DNA of 64,000 bases. It comes from Candidatus Aquirickettsiella gammari. Lineage in GTDB: Bacteria > Pseudomonadota > Gammaproteobacteria > Diplorickettsiales > Diplorickettsiaceae. The notes below the pieces were generated by a model that was not told the DNA's origin, did not search any database, and saw only the letters and a program-made list of their open reading frames with translations. Positions 49,643 to 60,556 of the stretch are shown in pieces. The stretch covers positions 1-64,000 of the forward strand of contig NMOS02000007.1 in NCBI GenBank assembly GCA_002290645.2. Direction: 5' to 3'. A program made the position numbers and the translations under genes. Each line of letters begins with the position of its first letter. Position 1 is the first letter of the stretch.

Positions 49643-50398
49643 GTGGGAAAATCTAAAACCGAAGATGCTTGGACGAAACGTGCTTTATTTACATTAGCTA
49701 GTTTAGGTGATGTAGCTTTATTTCACTATTGGTTAAGTAAAGAACGCCATAAAGGGCTCGATTTTAATGTACAAGATGAAGATGGTGATACCGCCTTACA
49801 CTATGCGGCAAGAAGAGGGCATATACCGCTTATCACTTATTTATTAAAACGGCAGGCGGCGATTAGTTTAAACAAAAAGGGTCGTACGGCTTTATTGGAG
49901 GCTTATACTTCTAATGAAAGTGGTGCGGTTAGAGAAATCATCAAATTTACCATACAAAGAAATTCAATAAAAAATATACTACAAGAGCAAAATTATAGGA
50001 AATTAGACCAAAGAGAGCAGCAAAGGACAAACCAACTTATTAATGATTGTATAAAACATATAAAAAAAAGTTATTTGAATCGATGTATTTTGAGTCGACT
50101 TTTAGCGAAACATAATGAAAGGGCCATGGCTTTGATTGTTGCTTTACGTTATTGTCGTTCGGTTAAGGAAGTTAAGAAATTAATTAATAATCAATGTAAT
50201 TTATTTAAGGGCCTAGCTACAAAGCGGATATCTGGGAATTTACTTGACGGACGATGGTCTGCGAATATTAAAAATAAACCTAGGAATGTCGATAAATCCT
50301 GTTTCTATAAAACCTTAAAAACCTTACCCGTGGAGAGCCTGTCTAAGCTTGTTATTAAGCCGTATTACCCTGAAAAAAATCCGCATCGCCAGCTATAG
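49643..50398 (+). CDS. Ankyrin-repeat protein, effector-like
   Basis: A 251-residue protein starting with GTG after an AAGGAAA site. Two ankyrin repeats are visible at about 40-105 ([24 protein letters not shown] as the clearest, then [10 protein letters not shown]). The remainder is Lys/Arg-rich, helical and unrecognised. There is no signal peptide. Ankyrin proteins of this kind are common secreted effectors in Coxiellaceae, but no secretion signal can be shown here. Confidence 0.82.
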   Translation: MGKSKTEDAWTKRALFTLASLGDVALFHYWLSKERHKGLDFNVQDEDGDTALHYAARRGHIPLITYLLKRQAAISLNKKGRTALLEAYTSNESGAVREIIKFTIQRNSIKNILQEQNYRKLDQREQQRTNQLINDCIKHIKKSYLNRCILSRLLAKHNERAMALIVALRYCRSVKEVKKLINNQCNLFKGLATKRISGNLLDGRWSANIKNKPRNVDKSCFYKTLKTLPVESLSKLVIKPYYPEKNPHRQL

Positions 50399-50505
50399 TT
50401 AAAAGTAAAAAGCGCTATGGTAAGGCTAGACTTAGTGTTTTTTGTATAAAGCTTGCAATTTTTTGGCACTTCTTTAGACTTAGGCGCTATTCTAAGAGCT
50501 TTTTT

Positions 50506-51471
50506 ATGCGAATTATTTTAGCTAATCCTCGAGGTTTTTGCGCCGGTGTTGATCGCGCTATAGAGATTGTTAAGCGGGCACTAAGTTTGTTTGGCGAACC
50601 TATCTACGTGCGCCATGAAGTAGTGCATAATCGAATTGTAGTCGCTGAGTTAAAACAAAGAGGCGTGATTTTTGTCGAGCATATCAGTGAAATACCCATA
50701 GGTTCTACAGCTATTTTTAGTGCACATGGGGTTTCTCAAACAGTCCGTGAGTCGGCAAAACAACGTCATTTAAGAATTTTTGATGCGACTTGCCCGCTAG
50801 TCAGCAAGGTTCATATGGAAGTAGCGCGTTATAACCGTTTAGGTCAGGAGTGTATTTTAATTGGCCACGCTGATCATCCAGAAGTAGAAGGAAGTTTGGG
50901 GCACTATGATAATCCAGCCGGAGGGATCTATTTAGTCGAAAATACTAAAGATGTTGCTACGCTAGTGGTTAAAAATCCACATTTATTGAGTTATGTGACT
51001 CAAACTACCTTATCACTTGATGATACAAAAACAATTATACAAGCACTAAAGCAACGCTTTCCGGCAATTGCTACGCCTAAGAAGGAAGATATTTGTTATG
51101 CCACGCAAAATCGCCAACAAGCGGTTAAAGAATTAGCTAAACAATGCGATATGGTATTAGTTTTAGGCTCTGTTAATAGCTCTAACTCAAATAGACTTAA
51201 AGAATTAGCCGAGCGCTTAGGAAAGCCAGCCTATTTAATTGATACGGCTGAAGATATTCAATCTACTTGGCTGATAAAAAAGCAGGCTATCGGTATTACG
51301 GCTGGCGCTTCGGCACCCGAATTTTTAGTACAAAAGGTGGTAAAACATATAAAAACCTTTCCTAGTTGGCAAAGGTGTTTAGTTTCTGAATTAGCCGGTG
51401 AAGTGGAAAATGTTGCATTTGCTTTACCTCGAGCATTACGAATACCAATCCAGATAGAAAGCGTTGTCTAA
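50506..51471 (+). CDS. ispH: 4-hydroxy-3-methylbut-2-enyl diphosphate reductase
   Basis: Last step of the MEP isoprenoid pathway, an iron-sulfur enzyme. The 321 residues contain [23 protein letters not shown] and [11 protein letters not shown], which hold the three cluster cysteines, plus HADHPEVEG. Length is normal. Confidence 0.97.
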   Translation: MRIILANPRGFCAGVDRAIEIVKRALSLFGEPIYVRHEVVHNRIVVAELKQRGVIFVEHISEIPIGSTAIFSAHGVSQTVRESAKQRHLRIFDATCPLVSKVHMEVARYNRLGQECILIGHADHPEVEGSLGHYDNPAGGIYLVENTKDVATLVVKNPHLLSYVTQTTLSLDDTKTIIQALKQRFPAIATPKKEDICYATQNRQQAVKELAKQCDMVLVLGSVNSSNSNRLKELAERLGKPAYLIDTAEDIQSTWLIKKQAIGITAGASAPEFLVQKVVKHIKTFPSWQRCLVSELAGEVENVAFALPRALRIPIQIESVV

Positions 51472-51527
51472 TAATTTAGGTTTATTCTTTTAAAAATAGG
51501 TGTTTTATTATTGCAAATTTACGAAGA

Positions 51528-52220
51528 CTATTTTTTATTGCCCCATAAATATCTAAATAGACCACCGCCTAATAGTCCCCCTAATAATGGGCCAAGCCAA
51601 AATAACCACAGTTGATGTATAGCCCAGCCTCCGACGAATAAAGCGGGACCTGTGCTACGCGCTGGATTAACAGAAGCATTGGTAACTGGAATGCTAATTA
51701 AATGGACTATAGTTAATGCTAAGCCAATCGCTAAAGGGGCAAAATGGCTAGGTAATTGTGGATTAGTAACACCCGCGATAACAATTAGAAACATAAACGT
51801 CAGGCATAATTCACAAATAAAACAAGCGAGTAAAGAATAATGGCCTGGGGAATGCAGTCCATAACCATTGCTGGCAAAACCATTTTGTAGGCTAAATCCG
51901 TGGTGACCACTCGCGATAAGGTATAAAACAGCGGCAGCTATGATTCCACCTATCACTTGCGCAATAATATAAGCCGGCACTTCTTTAAAGCTAAATCTCC
52001 CTGCCGCCCAAAGGCCAATAGAAACAGCTGGGTTTAAGTGACCACCGGAGATAGGGGCAAATACACACAACATAGTGAACAGGCTTAATCCAAAAGCAAA
52101 AGCTACACCTAAAAAGCCAATACCTGTTATAGGGAATTTAGCAGCCAATACGGCACTACCGCAGCCCCCTAATACTAACCAAAAAGTGCCTAAAAATTCA
52201 GCTAATAACTTCTTTAGCAT
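51528..52220 (-). CDS. aqpZ: Aquaporin Z
   Basis: A 230-residue water channel with six membrane helices and two half-helix motifs: NPA in HLNPAVSIG and a variant in SVNPARSTG. The arginine after the second NPA and the narrow-filter sequence fit AqpZ rather than GlpF. A GGGAGA ribosome site lies upstream. Confidence 0.94.
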   Translation of the reverse strand: MLKKLLAEFLGTFWLVLGGCGSAVLAAKFPITGIGFLGVAFAFGLSLFTMLCVFAPISGGHLNPAVSIGLWAAGRFSFKEVPAYIIAQVIGGIIAAAVLYLIASGHHGFSLQNGFASNGYGLHSPGHYSLLACFICELCLTFMFLIVIAGVTNPQLPSHFAPLAIGLALTIVHLISIPVTNASVNPARSTGPALFVGGWAIHQLWLFWLGPLLGGLLGGGLFRYLWGNKK

Positions 52221-52341
52221 TTAGAATCTCCCTATAATTAGCTATCTGGAGTATAGCATTGAGAAAAAAATTTTCCATGAACGGGATGTAATGTGGTGGC
52301 GAAAAGGCTTACTTAGAATGTTTTAAGTAATTATTATAAAT

Positions 52342-52731
52342 TTACCAACATTTTTTTGAAGGGCCGGTATTCGTTTTTTCGCCTAATTGATTTAACCTGA
52401 AACAATAACATTCTGGATCAGAAAAAGTAGCTGTCGCAGACAATAGGTAGGTGTTATTCGTGCTGTTTAAAGATAATTGATAAAATTTTTTATCAGTAAT
52501 TACTTTTATATGTAATTTGCCGAGGCTAGCGCCTAGATAGCTATTATTATTTTCCAGATAATAATTCTCCATACGGTTGGCAAGATCCATTAAAGCGATT
52601 TTAGCTTCGGTGCGACGGGTTTTTATAAGTGCGTGGGTATAAATTGGATAAGAAATATTCGCTAAAATACCGATGATAACTAATACAATGAGTAATTCAA
52701 ATAAACTAAATCCGTGTTCAGTATGTATCAT
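52342..52731 (-). CDS. Type IV pilin, PilE-like
   Basis: A 129-residue prepilin. The leader MIHTEHG is followed by the mature start FSLFELLIVL, with Glu at +5, and a hydrophobic helix to about residue 30. A C-terminal disulfide loop is formed by cysteines near CYCF and KKCW. It is probably a minor pilin used in twitching or DNA uptake; no other pil gene is near. Confidence 0.88.
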   Translation of the reverse strand: MIHTEHGFSLFELLIVLVIIGILANISYPIYTHALIKTRRTEAKIALMDLANRMENYYLENNNSYLGASLGKLHIKVITDKKFYQLSLNSTNNTYLLSATATFSDPECYCFRLNQLGEKTNTGPSKKCW

Positions 52732-52836
52732 AATAGACCCCTTGACTAACTTTTTTATGTTTTAAGATAAAAATAAAACATAAACGGAAGTTTAGGCAAG
52801 GGGTTTTAATCTATCGTACCAAATTGGAAATGGCAT

Positions 52837-53796
52837 TTAATGAAATCCGTGCGGTAGGATGCCGAAATTAGCACTAATTTGTTGTGCGAATGCAGCACCC
52901 ATGCGATCCGAAAGTTGTTGTAGTAGACCGGGTTTTACTGTGTAGTCAATGATATTTTTATTCTTAATTAAATCATGTGATAAAGAATTTAAATCACCAA
53001 AACCATCTATTAACCCCAATGATAAAGCTTCTTGCCCGGTCCAAGCTAAGCCAGAAAATAATTCGGGATTGTCTTTTAAGCGATTTCCTCGACCTTGTTT
53101 GACCGCATCAATAAACTGTTGATGGACATTCGCTAGCATACGATCAGCAATTAGTTTTTCATCTGCTTTTTCTGGCGAGAACGGATCTAAAAAGCCTTTA
53201 TGTTCCCCTGCGGTTAATAAGCGCCGGGTAACCCCTACTTTTTTTAGCGTGTCGACAAAGCCGAAACCGTCCATTAAAACACCAATCGAGCCGACTAAGC
53301 TAGCAGGATTCGCATAGATGTCGTCACTCGCCGAGGCAATATAATAGGCGGCAGATGCGCAGAGATCATCACATACCGCATATAATTTAATAGCAGGATA
53401 TTTATGGCGTAGGTAACGGATTTGATTATAGATCTGAGCGGCTTGAACTGGGCTCCCTCCAGGGCTATTGATTCGTAAGATTACGCTGCGTGTATTTTTA
53501 TCTTCAAAGGCATTTTGTAGACCTTCAATCACATTGTCAGCGTCAGCGGATGTGCTCGCATCGATAATTCCACGAATATCAATTAGACCGATATGAGCCT
53601 TAGCTTTCGAGGCTGTAGGTAGATTTGCTGTTGTAGGCCATAAAACTATCAAAAAGCACAAAATGGCTATAAAAAATAAAAATTTAAAGAAAATACCCCA
53701 GCGTCTTTTGCGACGTTGCTCCTTCAATGCACTAAAAAGTAATTTTTCTAAGGTTTTGCGTTCCCATTGAGGATTACCTGATAATTCTTCTGTCAT
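52837..53796 (-). CDS. sppA: Signal peptide peptidase SppA, 36K type
   Basis: Membrane serine/lysine peptidase of family S49. It has 319 residues, with one membrane helix (about 35-55), NSPGGSPVQA, the nucleophile serine in LCASAAYYIAS and the lysine in HKGFLDPF. The family digests signal peptides left in the inner membrane. Confidence 0.93.
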   Translation of the reverse strand: MTEELSGNPQWERKTLEKLLFSALKEQRRKRRWGIFFKFLFFIAILCFLIVLWPTTANLPTASKAKAHIGLIDIRGIIDASTSADADNVIEGLQNAFEDKNTRSVILRINSPGGSPVQAAQIYNQIRYLRHKYPAIKLYAVCDDLCASAAYYIASASDDIYANPASLVGSIGVLMDGFGFVDTLKKVGVTRRLLTAGEHKGFLDPFSPEKADEKLIADRMLANVHQQFIDAVKQGRGNRLKDNPELFSGLAWTGQEALSLGLIDGFGDLNSLSHDLIKNKNIIDYTVKPGLLQQLSDRMGAAFAQQISANFGILPHGFH

Positions 53797-53978
53797 AAAA
53801 GCCTCTATATAAATTAAGCTAAATTTATTTTATGATGGAAATGCGCCTAGTTTACCTCTTTTTTACTAGCTAGGTAAGAATAATACTCTTTATAATCGAG
53901 TTAACTTGATTTTTTTTAATTAGACTAAACTATTTGTAAAACATAAGTGCCAGATCATGCTTAGCAGAAGAGGATATT

Positions 53979-56588
53979 ATGAGCCTTAATAAATTAACCA
54001 GTCAATTTCAATCCGCCTTGGCAGAATCACAGTCACTTGCGATAGGAAGAGATAATCCATTTATTGAACCAGTTCACTTGATGCATGCCTTATTATTACA
54101 AGAAAATGGCACAGTAAGACCCTTGCTAACTAAAGCTAATGTTAATTTGAGTCAGCTAACTAAAAGCTTGGATGAGGCAATCGAGCGTTTGCCCGTGGTT
54201 CAATCGGCAACTCCCGGTGAGATTTACCCTTCTAATGATCTGGCACGTTTGCTTAATGTCACTGATAAGCTGGCGCAACAACGAAATGATGAATATTTAT
54301 CAAGTGAGTTATTTGTACTAGCGGCTATTGAGGATAAAGCTACTTTAGGTGAGTTATTACGAAAAGCCGGTGCTAAAAAGGCATTGCTCGAGCGATCTAT
54401 AAAAGATATTCGAGGTGGAGAAGGAGTGAGTGATCCTGGTGCTGAAGGGCGTCGTCGAGCTTTGGAAAAATATACTATTGACTTAACGGCTCAAGTGGCA
54501 CAAGGCAAACTGGATCCTGTTATAGGTCGTGATGATGTCATTCGACGAACCATTCAAGTGTTACAAAGACGCACCAAAAATAATCCGGTCCTTATTGGCG
54601 AGCCAGGTGTTGGTAAAACAGCGGTAGTAGAAGGGCTTGCACAACGTATTGTGAATCATGAAGTCCCGGAAGGGTTAAAAAATAAGCGTTTACTCGCTTT
54701 AGACATGGGAGCATTAATTGCAGGTGCAAAATATCGGGGTGAATTTGAAGAGCGCTTAAAAGCAGTATTAAATGATTTGGCCAAGCAAGAGGGACAAATT
54801 ATTTTATTTATTGATGAGCTACATACGATGGTCGGTGCTGGAAAAGCAGAGGGTGCAATGGATGCAGGAAATATGTTAAAGCCTGCTTTGGCAAGAGGCC
54901 AGCTGCATTGTATAGGGGCAACCACATTAAATGAATATCGAAACTATATTGAAAAAGATGCCGCATTAGAACGGCGTTTCCAAAAGATTGTAGTCGATGA
55001 GCCGAGTGTTGAAGATACCGTAGCAATTTTACGCGGATTAAAACAACGCTATGAAATTCATCACGGTGTGGAAATTATGGATTCGGCAATTCTTGCCGCG
55101 GCTACTTTGTCGCATCGCTATATTTCCGATAGAAACTTACCCGATAAAGCAATAGATCTTATTGATGAAGCCGCTAGCCGTATCCGAATTGAGATTGACT
55201 CTAAGCCAGAAAAATTGGATCGTTTAGACAGACGTTTAATTCAATTGAAGATAGAACGAGAAGCTTTAAAAAAGGAAACCGATGAACCCTCCAAAGAACG
55301 ATTAAATAATCTAGAAAAGGAAATTAGTGATTTAGCCAAGAAATATGCTGACTTAAATGAGGTTTGGAAAGCGGAAAAAGCAACTCTGCAGGGTGAGCAA
55401 AAAATAAAAAGCGATCTTGAAAAAGCACAATTCGAGCTAGAAAAGGCGCGGCGATCGGGTGATTTAAATCGGATGTCAGAATTACAATATGGTCATATTC
55501 CCGCTTTAGAAAAAAAATTACAAGCTGTACACAAGGTGGAGAAAAAAGAAACACATTTAGTTCGAAATAGAGTCAGTGAAAAAGAAATCGCCGAGATTGT
55601 TTCACAGTGGACAGGCATCCCGGTTACTAAAATGTTAGAAGGGGAGCGCGAAAAATTACTCCATATGGAAGAGGCTTTGCACCAGCGTGTTGTCGGACAA
55701 GATGAAGCCATTACGGTGGTAGCTAATGCGATTCGTCGTTCCCGTGCTGGATTATCTGATCCCAATCGGCCGATTGGATCATTTATTTTTTCAGGGCCGA
55801 CCGGTGTAGGTAAAACAGAGGTTTGTAAAGCTTTAGCAGGATTTTTATTTGATTCTGAGGAAGCGATGGTGCGATTAGACATGTCTGAATTTATGGAAAA
55901 GCATTCTGTTGCGCGCCTAATAGGTGCTCCCCCGGGTTATGTGGGATATGAAGAAGGGGGTTATCTTACCGAAGCAGTACGCCGTAAGCCTTATTCCGTG
56001 GTACTGCTCGATGAAATTGAAAAAGCGCATGCCGATGTATTTAATATTTTGTTACAAGTTTTAGAGGATGGTCGCTTAACCGATGGGCATGGACGTACAG
56101 TCGATTTTCGCAACACAGTTATAGTGATGACATCGAATTTAGGCTCCCAATTAATTCAGGAGTTAACCGCAAAAAAAGATTATGCCACTTTAAAAAGTAC
56201 CCTTGTAGAGATTATTTCTAAACATTTTCGTCCAGAGTTTGTTAATCGTATTGATGAAATTGTGGTATTTCATGCATTATCGGAAAAACAGATTCACGCT
56301 ATTACTAAGATTCAATTGCAGCGCTTACGTGAACGTCTTAGTGAACGAGATTTGTCGTTAGAAGTCAGTGCGGCAGCAATTAATCATATTGCGGTGTTAG
56401 GTTACGATCCCGTGTATGGTGCAAGACCTTTAAAACGTACTATTCAACAAGAATTAGAGAACCCGATCGCACGCGATATGATAGAAGAAAAATTCACAGC
56501 CGGGGACAAAATTTTGGTCGATTATGTCAATGGCAAAATAAAATTAATGGTTAAAAAAACTAAAGCGGATAAAAGCCATAAAAATTAG
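53979..56588 (+). CDS. clpB: Disaggregase chaperone ClpB
   Basis: Hexameric AAA+ machine that resolves protein aggregates with DnaK. It has 869 residues: a double Clp N domain (about 1-150), a first AAA domain with GEPGVGKT (about 206-213), a long middle coiled coil (about 410-520) and a second AAA domain with GPTGVGKT. An AGAGGA site precedes the ATG. I see no clear sigma-32 promoter. Confidence 0.98.
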   Translation: MSLNKLTSQFQSALAESQSLAIGRDNPFIEPVHLMHALLLQENGTVRPLLTKANVNLSQLTKSLDEAIERLPVVQSATPGEIYPSNDLARLLNVTDKLAQQRNDEYLSSELFVLAAIEDKATLGELLRKAGAKKALLERSIKDIRGGEGVSDPGAEGRRRALEKYTIDLTAQVAQGKLDPVIGRDDVIRRTIQVLQRRTKNNPVLIGEPGVGKTAVVEGLAQRIVNHEVPEGLKNKRLLALDMGALIAGAKYRGEFEERLKAVLNDLAKQEGQIILFIDELHTMVGAGKAEGAMDAGNMLKPALARGQLHCIGATTLNEYRNYIEKDAALERRFQKIVVDEPSVEDTVAILRGLKQRYEIHHGVEIMDSAILAAATLSHRYISDRNLPDKAIDLIDEAASRIRIEIDSKPEKLDRLDRRLIQLKIEREALKKETDEPSKERLNNLEKEISDLAKKYADLNEVWKAEKATLQGEQKIKSDLEKAQFELEKARRSGDLNRMSELQYGHIPALEKKLQAVHKVEKKETHLVRNRVSEKEIAEIVSQWTGIPVTKMLEGEREKLLHMEEALHQRVVGQDEAITVVANAIRRSRAGLSDPNRPIGSFIFSGPTGVGKTEVCKALAGFLFDSEEAMVRLDMSEFMEKHSVARLIGAPPGYVGYEEGGYLTEAVRRKPYSVVLLDEIEKAHADVFNILLQVLEDGRLTDGHGRTVDFRNTVIVMTSNLGSQLIQELTAKKDYATLKSTLVEIISKHFRPEFVNRIDEIVVFHALSEKQIHAITKIQLQRLRERLSERDLSLEVSAAAINHIAVLGYDPVYGARPLKRTIQQELENPIARDMIEEKFTAGDKILVDYVNGKIKLMVKKTKADKSHKN

Positions 56589-56623
56589 ATCTATTTCTAG
56601 AATTAATTATTCGCTTGGATTAC

Positions 56624-56638
56624 CTGAATGAAATTCAG
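56624..56638. repeat. Small hairpin after clpB
   Basis: CTGAAT-GAA-ATTCAG forms a perfect 6-base stem 35 bases after the clpB stop. No immediate T run follows, so it is at most a weak terminator between the convergent clpB and purB genes. Confidence 0.3.
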
Positions 56639-56689
56639 TGATTGTTGGGTTTATTTTTCTTGAAATGGAACTTTAAAATAAGTTAAACC

Positions 56690-58057
56690 TTAGATTGCTT
56701 GCGCTAATTCGCTTGCGTAGCCTAAATAATTAACAGGCGACAACTGAAGTAATTCTTGTTTAACGGTTTCAGGAATTTCTAAAGTCTTAATGAATTGATG
56801 AAGTATTTCTTGATCAAGTTTTTTTCCTTGTGTTAAGGCTTTTAAGCGTTCGTACGGCATTTCTGCGCCATGTCGTCTCAACACCGTTTGTATCGCTTCA
56901 GCTAATATTTCCCAATGTTGATCCAAATCTTGTTTTAATTTAATTTCATCGATAGAAATTTTTTCTAAACCCTGTAGTAAACTTTTATAAGCAATTAAAT
57001 TATGTGCAAAAGCCGTACCTAAGTTACGCAACAGTGTGGAATCTCTGAGGTCTCTTTGCCAACGAGATATTGGCAGGGTATTGGCAAAATGTTGGTATAA
57101 ACTATTAGCTAGACTAAGATTACCTTCAGCGTTTTCAAAATCAATAGGGTTTATTTTATGCGGCATAGTGGATGAGCCCACCTCACCTTTTTTAATACGC
57201 TGTTTAAAATAACCCAATGAAATATAGCCCCAACAATCAGCGGCCAAATGGATTAACAAAGTATTAATTCGTTTTAAACTATCACAATATTCAGCAATAT
57301 AGTCGTGTGGCTCAATTTGTGTCGTATAAGCATTCCAATTCAAACCTAAACTTAAAACAAATTCTTGTCCTAGCTTGGGCCAGTTAATGTCGGGATAGGC
57401 GATACGATGGGCATTGTAATTGCCAACGGCGCCATTAAATTTTCCCAGTATTGTAACTTGAGTCAATAATTTCTGCTGAGCAATTAAGCGTTGAGTAAAA
57501 TTAGCTAATTCTTTGCCCATCGTGGTGGGCACAGCGGCTTGCCCATGTGTACGGCCAAGCATGGCACAGCTAGCATATTGCCGCGCTAATTTTCTCAAAT
57601 GATTTATTAGTTGTTCAATATGAGGAAGTAGGTGCTTTTGGCGTACTTCTTTGAGCATTAAGGCATACGCTAAATTATTAATATCTTCGGAGGTACAGCC
57701 AAAATGAATAAATTCACAAATAGGTTTTAACTCTGAATTTTCAGCTAGTTTTTCTTTCAAAAAATATTCAACGGCCTTAATATCATGGTGAGTGGTTTTT
57801 TCTAAAGCCTTGATTTGTTGCGCATCCGCTAAATTAAAGTTTTCTATAATCTGATTTAATTGTTGCTGTGCGGCTATCGAAAATACGGGGACTTCTTCAA
57901 TAGCAGAGTGCTTAGCTAGGGTTTGTAACCAGCGAATTTCGACTAAAACTCTAAAATAAAATAAACCATACTCACTACACAGCGGGCGTAGTGCTGCGGT
58001 TTTTTCGGAATAACGCCCATCAATAGGAGATATTGCGGTTAATGAATTGAGTTGCAC
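56690..58057 (-). CDS. purB: Adenylosuccinate lyase
   Basis: Acts twice in purine synthesis, releasing fumarate. From GTG 58057 it has 455 residues, nearly equal to E. coli PurB, and begins MQLNSLTAISPIDGRY as in the family. A GAGG site five bases upstream supports this start over an ATG at 58108 that would overlap hpf. The signature GSSTMPHKINP is intact. Confidence 0.95.
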   Translation of the reverse strand: MQLNSLTAISPIDGRYSEKTAALRPLCSEYGLFYFRVLVEIRWLQTLAKHSAIEEVPVFSIAAQQQLNQIIENFNLADAQQIKALEKTTHHDIKAVEYFLKEKLAENSELKPICEFIHFGCTSEDINNLAYALMLKEVRQKHLLPHIEQLINHLRKLARQYASCAMLGRTHGQAAVPTTMGKELANFTQRLIAQQKLLTQVTILGKFNGAVGNYNAHRIAYPDINWPKLGQEFVLSLGLNWNAYTTQIEPHDYIAEYCDSLKRINTLLIHLAADCWGYISLGYFKQRIKKGEVGSSTMPHKINPIDFENAEGNLSLANSLYQHFANTLPISRWQRDLRDSTLLRNLGTAFAHNLIAYKSLLQGLEKISIDEIKLKQDLDQHWEILAEAIQTVLRRHGAEMPYERLKALTQGKKLDQEILHQFIKTLEIPETVKQELLQLSPVNYLGYASELAQAI

Positions 58058-58079
58058 ATTGGCCTCGATAAATGTTGGT

Positions 58080-58415
58080 TTACAATTCTTCAGACTCTTT
58101 TGGACCATACTCTTCTGATCTGTCGTGTCGTTTCTCTTTTATCTTTTGTTTGTGTTTATTAATTTGATATTCAATTTTATCGATTAATTCATCAATGGCT
58201 TGATAGAGATTCTCATTACTAGCACTTGCATAAAATTCTGTACCATGGGCATGAACGAGCGCTTTGGCAACTTGGTCTAGGTTCTCTAGGCTTAAAGTGA
58301 CGTGAATAGTCGTGGTCTTGTGGGTTATACGTTCTAGGCGTTTAAATTTATCCAATATATATTGTTTTAATGCATCAGTAACTTTTATCCCATCATCTGT
58401 AATAGTAATTTGCAT
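58080..58415 (-). CDS. hpf: Ribosome hibernation-promoting factor
   Basis: A 111-residue short-type HPF/RaiA protein that binds the 30S A and P sites in stationary phase. It begins MQITITDDGIKVTDALKQYI and ends in a charged tail after about residue 95. GAGGG precedes the ATG. A TATAAT-like -10 box lies about 60 bases upstream. Usually this gene follows rpoN; here it follows lptB directly after a 242-base gap. Confidence 0.94.
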   Translation of the reverse strand: MQITITDDGIKVTDALKQYILDKFKRLERITHKTTTIHVTLSLENLDQVAKALVHAHGTEFYASASNENLYQAIDELIDKIEYQINKHKQKIKEKRHDRSEEYGPKESEEL

Positions 58416-58657
58416 TAGACCCTCTTTCTTTGTAATTAATTATCACTGATATTTTTCCTCAAGCCACCTTAATTATACCTTAGGCGGGATCTTTTAAGTA
58501 GGGAGCGGCGCCTTGCCAAGCTGGAATTCTTTATTTTTATCAATGATGGCAGTGAGTTTTTAGCGGGATGGCGATAAAGAGGCATCGCTTATTTTTTATC
58601 GAATCAGTGAGTAAAAATTAAACAATATATAAAAGGCTTAGCGGTGCTTGATACGTA

Positions 58658-59383
58658 CTATAGATCAAACTCATGACCCAAATAAACCTCACGGACACGT
58701 TGATTTTGTAGTACTTCTTTCGGTGTTCCGACGTAAATAGTTTCACCTTCGCTTACTATGTAGGCCCGTTTGCAAATAGTCAGTGTTTCCCGAACATTAT
58801 GATCGGTAATTAATACCCCAATGCCTCGACGGCTAAGATGAATAATCATGCGTTTGATATCGACGATGGAAATAGGGTCAATTCCTGCAAATGGCTCGTC
58901 TAATAGCATAAATTTAGGTTCCATCGCTAAAGCACGCGCAATCTCTACACGCCGACGTTCTCCACCGGATAGGCTAATGCCTAAGGTATCGCGAATATGC
59001 GCAATATGGAATTCATGCAGTAAATTTTCCAGATGTTGTTTACGTTGTTCTTTGGAAAGATCCTTGCGTAATTGGAGGATAGCTAGAATATTATCGGCAA
59101 CCGATAATTTACGAAATATAGAAGGTTCTTGCGGTAAATAGCCAATCCCCGCTTTAGCACGTGCATGCATAGGCAGATGGGTAATATTATGATTATCCAG
59201 TAAAATCTTACCTTGTGCACTGTCTATTAGGCCCACAATCAAATAAAAACTGGTTGTTTTTCCAGCACCATTAGGGCCTAATAAACCGACCACTTCGCCT
59301 GTTTCTAGTTCTAGCGAGACGTTTTTAACAACAACGCGAGAATGATAGCGCTTTGCTAAATTGATAGCATGTAGTTTACTCAT
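58658..59383 (-). CDS. lptB: LPS export ABC ATPase LptB
   Basis: ATPase of the LptBFGC complex that extracts LPS from the inner membrane. The 241 residues carry Walker A GPNGAGKT at 36-43, signature [19 protein letters not shown] and the switch His in ITDHNV. It overlaps lptA by four bases. Confidence 0.97.
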   Translation of the reverse strand: MSKLHAINLAKRYHSRVVVKNVSLELETGEVVGLLGPNGAGKTTSFYLIVGLIDSAQGKILLDNHNITHLPMHARAKAGIGYLPQEPSIFRKLSVADNILAILQLRKDLSKEQRKQHLENLLHEFHIAHIRDTLGISLSGGERRRVEIARALAMEPKFMLLDEPFAGIDPISIVDIKRMIIHLSRRGIGVLITDHNVRETLTICKRAYIVSEGETIYVGTPKEVLQNQRVREVYLGHEFDL

Positions 59384-59937
59384 GAGTGTATGGATTGTTG
59401 TAATGGAGCTAGCAAAATTTGCGTATGTCCTTCTTTTGAGATCGAAGAACCCACGGTTTTCTTTTTAAAATCATAGTTAATTTTTGGACCTTTGACATGG
59501 TTTTGGCCTTGGACTATCTCGGCATTGCCGACAGCCTCTAAATAATCTTGTAGGGGATAATAATAGATAGTATTTCCAGTAGCAATTAACTGAGGGTGGT
59601 TAGGGAATATGACAGCGCAATAACGAGCAGGATTGCCAATAGCAACTACTTTTATGATTTGGCCCTTTTTGTCCGAATAGCTGGTCGCATAGTCTGCCGT
59701 TAGAACACGTGCACCTTGGGTTAACTTAATATGTCCTTGGTAAATTCCTAGTTTGGTCTCATTATTATATAACAGAGTATCCGACTCAAAATAGATAGTT
59801 TGTCCGGGGCTTTGCTGGCGCGCATAAGCAGGGGCATAAATGTTAGTAACTATTAATATCGCCAGCAATAGTAAATCTTTAGTTGCCTTAAGCTGTTTTC
59901 GTTTCAAGTGATCTTGAATACGCATCTTAAACCCCAT
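59380..59937 (-). CDS. lptA: LPS transport periplasmic protein LptA
   Basis: Forms the periplasmic bridge for LPS transport. It has 185 residues with a signal peptide (cleavage near PAYA-RQ, about residue 40, a rather long leader) and an OstA-like beta-jellyroll (about 50-165). A second ATG four codons in is possible. It abuts lptC with no gap. Confidence 0.93.
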   Translation of the reverse strand: MGFKMRIQDHLKRKQLKATKDLLLLAILIVTNIYAPAYARQQSPGQTIYFESDTLLYNNETKLGIYQGHIKLTQGARVLTADYATSYSDKKGQIIKVVAIGNPARYCAVIFPNHPQLIATGNTIYYYPLQDYLEAVGNAEIVQGQNHVKGPKINYDFKKKTVGSSISKEGHTQILLAPLQQSIHS

Positions 59938-60507
59938 TTACTTTTTAGCAGATTTGAGTTGCCCTTTTACTTGTGATAAAAGCCGAATAGTTTTGCTATT
60001 GAAATCAGCATGTAATCCTATGGCGTGTATCTCTTGACTTATTTGGGTAATAACAATGGGCGCTGATGTTTGCGCCGTTTTTTCTTTAAGGTGGATGTCT
60101 AAAGTAGATGTCGTTAAGGTTGATAGCGGCGTATTACTTGTTCCTTGCTTTTGTTTAAGTTTGACATCATCCCACAGTCTTAGAAGGTCTTTACTTTCTT
60201 CCAGTCTGCCATAATGCGATGAAAGTTGCCATGATTCTTTATTTTTTAAAAATAAAGTAAATAAAGGCGTGGAAAGGGAAATGCTGTCGTCTAAAGGATA
60301 ATGGACCGATAAAGGAGTGTCTAATTGATCATAAAGATTACCTTTTTGATCCGTGTGGTAAATAACAACCTGAGTCGCATAGGTATCGGGTTGGTGCCCT
60401 GTTGTAAAAGGATTTGCAGGCCGAGTTAACTGTAACCAGGTATACCAGGTTCCTAATAAAATAAGTGAAGCAAGGATAAGATTAATGACGAGCGTTTTAG
60501 AAAACAT
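59938..60507 (-). CDS. lptC: LPS export protein LptC
   Basis: Bitopic inner-membrane protein of the Lpt bridge. The 189 residues have one N-terminal membrane helix (about 7-27) and a periplasmic jellyroll with YHTDQKGNLYDQLDTPLSVHY. Divergent in sequence, but secure by position between kdsD and lptA. Confidence 0.9.
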   Translation of the reverse strand: MFSKTLVINLILASLILLGTWYTWLQLTRPANPFTTGHQPDTYATQVVIYHTDQKGNLYDQLDTPLSVHYPLDDSISLSTPLFTLFLKNKESWQLSSHYGRLEESKDLLRLWDDVKLKQKQGTSNTPLSTLTTSTLDIHLKEKTAQTSAPIVITQISQEIHAIGLHADFNSKTIRLLSQVKGQLKSAKK

Positions 60508-60556
60508 ACTATTTTGGACACGTTAACTTAAATGATTTGAGTTAATCTAAAAAAAC

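Noticed and set aside
53797-53978. Sigma-32 heat-shock promoter for clpB
   Set aside because: A CTTGAT word is present but no CCCCAT-like -10 at the right spacing.
58416-58657. Possible rpoN remnant: one minus-strand frame reads ARRRSLLKR, reminiscent of the RpoN box
   Set aside because: Only two or three positions of the ARRTVAKYR box match and flanking residues do not fit; other RpoN motifs are absent. Treated as chance.
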